In this document: piece after piece, positions 60,594-64,000 of the stretch | How the letters are laid out: every line of letters begins with the position of its first letter | How positions within the stretch are numbered: the first letter of the stretch is position 1 | Assembly: GCA_040954595.2 (NCBI GenBank) | Contig: CM082578.2 | Coordinates: 10,788,001-10,852,000, forward strand | Length of the DNA stretch: 64,000 nt | Reading direction: 5' to 3' | Origin: Balanoglossus misakiensis | Taxonomy: Eukaryota > Hemichordata | The notes under the pieces: generated by a model | Database searches by the model: none | What the model was told of the DNA's origin: nothing | The model's input: the letters and a program-made list of their open reading frames with translations, nothing else | Program-made: the position numbers and the translations under genes

Positions 60594-63500
60594 ATGAACG
60601 GCTATCTTGTTGTCCTGTGCTTGAGCACTTTTATCATTGGTAAGTACAGTTAAGTAACATTTTAACCAATATAATCAAGTTGGTCCGCCAACCCTGTCGT
60701 TTTTTTTCTGTGCGTCCCCCGATACGTGCCTGTTGACCATCGAACTTTGCGCGATGAAACAAGAAGCTTCAATCTTTCGAATGGACATTTTCTTCGCTCT
60801 AGTATTTGGCACTTGCCCACACTCTTTACATTTGATTTTGCGTGTTGACACACTAAGCAGTGAAGGTGATAATGTCACACGGTGATGTGGTAGCTGGCAC
60901 AGCCCCTGTGGAAAATCGCCAGAGCGCGCGGTCACTCCACTTTCTAAATTGTGGAGAGAGGGACCTTGGCACGCAGGCCAGACAGACTTATGCTTCCCTT
61001 CCCCACCGTATCCAAGAGAAACCAATTAGTCGTGTCGCGTGGATCCGCGGGGGTTACGAAAGGAGAAACTGTAGAGGCCACTGAAACACATCTCCATGAC
61101 GCGAACAAACACAACAGGGCGAAAGTGGCGATAATGAATATACCCGCACCAAAAGAAAGCAATAGCGACTGCAGCCCTGGACTCATCATGATTGGTGCGC
61201 CGGGGTCGTTGAACGGGCTGTCTCAGTGTACGCCGAGTCGTGCAGCTGCGTGGAGGGATAATAGCATATTTGTGGATTTTGTCAATTTTTTGCCTAATTT
61301 ATTAAAGAAAAAAAGGGGAAACAAGACAGATACTGTAACGGCAACAAGTGGTGTATGGTTCATGCCTGAAGAAATACGCCCAGTTTGCCTGAACGTCATT
61401 TTTATCGATCATTTCAACTACATGTAATTTGATTATACATGTACATGTATATGTTCAGCCTCTTTATCACTCCCACATCAGGGCATTTGCACCGTGTTTG
61501 ATTGTTGCTAAAAAGATCCCGAGTTGCGTTGGGTGAAAGTGTTGTACTCATATCGACGACCATGGACGTGCACACTATACGACAATGAAAGAAGGCCAGC
61601 TTCACCTCCACCTGCAATGAGAGTCACGCGGGACGACTGCTGTTGACCATGTTACAACGTTGACATTTACATGCTTTTGTTTGTTGGTATGCAAATCATT
61701 GTGCGTATTGTTCATACAGTGAACAGTTTCTTGCCAACGGAGCAAGGCGCTCGTGAATTTTAAATAGAATGGCACAATTTCTCCGAAGATTCGTGTTGCG
61801 TAAAATACTGTACGTCGATATTGATTATTCGCTTGTGCCCTCACATCCGCGGTCTCTCCTACATGGGGTCACTCAAAGTGCACTCTATTCCATTATGAAT
61901 TTTGTGTTTGGATTAGCAAGGGAGTGGCTCAAGCGCCTTCACTTATTTCTGGACAGGCTACTCTGTCACTACTGTCACTGTCACTGATAAGAATATCACG
62001 TGTTTCGCAGTTTGTAGCATAGTACAGTAACGCAGATCAGTCAAATTCTGTTTTTATTCCCCAGCGCTCAGTCATGGCTCTGACCGTGACTTCAGAAAGG
62101 TGATGAATAGAATAAAAGCGTTGGTAAAGAAATCCGGCGTTGTCAATATAGAATTGTGTTTCGTTGCGTCACCATGTATAACCTTGTTACTTGTTCAAGA
62201 ACGTTTCTCTTTGGGACATTGTTAGTCATTTCAATATTAATGTATTCAAATAGACATATTAAATAACCGTGGCGTCCAAACTATACGTTTTGTTTGTACA
62301 CGTAGGTATACCATCACAAAAAACCACTTTGCATTTGAAATGAATCAGTTTACAGTAGTTGTTTGGTGAAATCATGGGGTCCACCGCTACCTTAATGGTC
62401 AAATAGTGTTGTTGTTGTTTTTCGGGGGAGGATCGGCACTTGCGTTTTTGACAGCCTGGGGGGACTACTATTCTAAAATCTGCCGTTCCAACAATCCGTC
62501 CAGTAGCCCCGGTCGCCGCGGTGGCCTACCATGCATTTTAGAGCCGATGTTTGGAACATGCAGAGCAGTAGTCGAGTATACGCGTCTGCATCTCTGTTGC
62601 TCTATTGATCAGAATACTTCAGTTTCCACACTCAGCGTTCGTTCCGTGATGTGTGGAACACTCAGACATTCCTGGTGCATGCAAACCGTGTTTACTTGGC
62701 AAAAGTAGGAGCGGATACGTTGAGGATTCTCGGAAAGTTGATGTTTTCTTCTCTGTTTCCCTTCAGGTTCCTGTGTTGCAGAAGACCCAACTGAACCACC
62801 AACACCCAAGTGTGGTCATGGCTGCATGAACGGCGCCCCATGTGAATGGCCCGGATATGGAGATGAATTTCACTGTCAGTGTCCCGAGGGTTTCACCGGG
62901 GTATTCTGCGAAACAGGTATAAAGCCAGTTTAGTGTCGTACACGCAGTGTGTGCTAGAGAATGGCAGTTTAGTCTCCTGATGAGTGAGTCCAGTGACTCA
63001 CGAATTAACGTTGTACAGATTATACCGCCTTTCGTTTCTCCAACTACATACATAGACTTACATGAATATACTAGTATACATAGTACATACATAATTTACA
63101 TACATAGGCTTTCATACATACATACATCGTTAACTTCGCGTGGACTTGCCTGCATGGGTTTGTCGGTTGATAACCTCATCCGAGTCGTAAGCAACATGTT
63201 GAAACTATAGCACATTTTTCAGGTCTAATAATTACTCAATGGCTAATTCTTTTAAACAGAAATTCCCGACTGTAACTCGGGTGATATGTGTTATAATGAA
63301 GGCGTATGCGAAGATATTGGCGATGGTGAATTCTACTGCACATGCCCAGATGGATACACTGGTTACCAATGCGAAACAGGTAAGAGGACATCGTGGAAAA
63401 TTAAAAAGAGTTTGAAAATTAATCAATGTAGAACATACGACGAGATGGACATAATCGTCTCTTGTATGTACATTAACCAATCGCAATCTGTAAAACGCGT

Positions 63501-63790
63501 CAATCGAGAACACACACCCTTTATGAGAACATCAATTTACTAGTCTCTTCCGTGTTTGGATGTTGCTCACAAATCGAGTAAACTGACTGGAACGTCGGGC
63601 GGACAAATTGCTAGCGACCCACCGCAGAAAACTAACACGCTTCGTTTTCCTTCTGTGTTTTCAGAACTGCAAGATTGCAGAACTGGGGAGCCCCATGCTA
63701 TATGTCTAAACGGCGGTACGTGCATGGATGAGGACGGCGATGTCTGGTGCAGCTGCTCCGACGGGTTCACCGGATACCAATGCGAAACAG
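60594..63790 (+). CDS. Secreted multi-EGF protein, first four exons (continues beyond window)
   Basis: The first exon, 60594-60639, encodes a signal peptide (MNGYLVVLCLSTFIIG). It joins in phase 1 to three EGF exons: 62767-62916, 63260-63379 and 63665-63790, each ending CETG across the splice. Every EGF module has six cysteines and the closing pattern C.C..G(F/Y)(T)G..CE. Modules 2 and 3 are close relatives (DGYTGYQCET and DGFTGYQCET), with acidic residues between the cysteines but not a clear calcium-binding EGF signature. All boundaries are phase 1, so modules can be added or removed without changing frame. The exon at the right edge ends with a donor (gtaaac), so more exons follow outside. 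The first intron of 2.1 kb is long enough that an additional exon might have been missed. Function unknown; an extracellular or matrix role is expected. Confidence 0.75.
63040..63130 (+). repeat. Degenerate CATA/TACA simple repeat
   Basis: Imperfect ACATA/CATA units lie in the intron between EGF exons 2 and 3. No other role is visible. Confidence 0.6.
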
Positions 63791-64000
63791 GTAAACCAGT
63801 GATTCATCTTGACCGCGGGATGAGATGCTTCACCCTCTGTTGACCTGTTTGGCAAACCGGGCAGAAAATTGTCATGGGGTGACTACCGCTACTGGAACTA
63901 ATGCCTCCTGCAATGATATGTCACTCACACATTGGAGTTATTACAGTCACCTTGTCAGAGTGAAATCCCAATATTGGCAAATATTGCGGCGGGGGATGGG

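Noticed and set aside
62065-62099. Possible extra exon of the EGF gene (CCCCAG acceptor, AGAAAG|gtgatg donor)
   Set aside because: It would enter in phase 1 but leave in phase 0, which does not fit the next exon, and it encodes no recognisable motif.

Overview
The window is invertebrate animal DNA. It has split genes with GT/AG introns, TATA boxes, AATAAA poly(A) signals, microsatellites and a large satellite array. The gene content suits a marine invertebrate, most likely a non-vertebrate deuterostome such as a hemichordate or cephalochordate: a Usher-complex PDZ scaffold, a C-type lectin, a resistin-like cysteine domain, Ly6/uPAR and EGF modules, and expanded galactose 3-O-sulfotransferases. 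The species cannot be fixed from sequence alone. All gene models were assembled by hand from reading frame, splice sites and codon phase, with no transcript or database support.

Layout. 1-3.6 kb: the N-terminal exons of a whirlin/harmonin-type scaffold on the minus strand, running off the left edge. 3.6-9.2 kb: mostly featureless intergenic DNA with one weak promoter/first-exon candidate and one dispersed repeat. 9.2-15.9 kb: two secreted-protein genes on the plus strand whose signal-peptide exons are near-identical but whose bodies are unrelated. The first fuses a C-type lectin domain to a resistin-like domain carrying all ten cysteines of the mammalian C-terminal domain. The second carries two tandem five-repeat tectonin-like propeller units. 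Foldback elements and a copy of the dispersed repeat lie between them. 17.05-42.91 kb: about 297 tandem copies of an 87-bp satellite. Because 87 is divisible by three, one frame stays open for up to 1105 codons. The array has a higher-order structure with recurring marker units and looks like a satellite rather than a gene.

43.4-46.8 kb: a minus-strand gene for a GPI-anchored protein with an acidic stalk, one EGF-like domain and one Ly6/uPAR (LU) domain, with a TATA box and a 5' leader exon. 48.2-57.7 kb: two tandem paralogous Golgi-type sulfotransferases of the galactose 3-O-sulfotransferase family. They share exon layout, including a 113-nt membrane-anchor exon in both, and carry an extra C-terminal domain of about 100 residues that I do not recognise. 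60.6 kb to the right edge: the start of a secreted multi-EGF protein that continues out of the window.

The secreted genes are built mainly from phase-1 exon modules, as in exon-shuffled extracellular proteins. The genes do not form a pathway. The common themes are extracellular recognition (lectin, tectonin, EGF, LU) and glycan modification (sulfotransferases). The most interesting items are the lectin-resistin fusion, the signal exon shared by two unrelated genes, the 26-kb open-frame satellite, the EGF-LU-GPI architecture and the unassigned C-terminal domain of the sulfotransferases.
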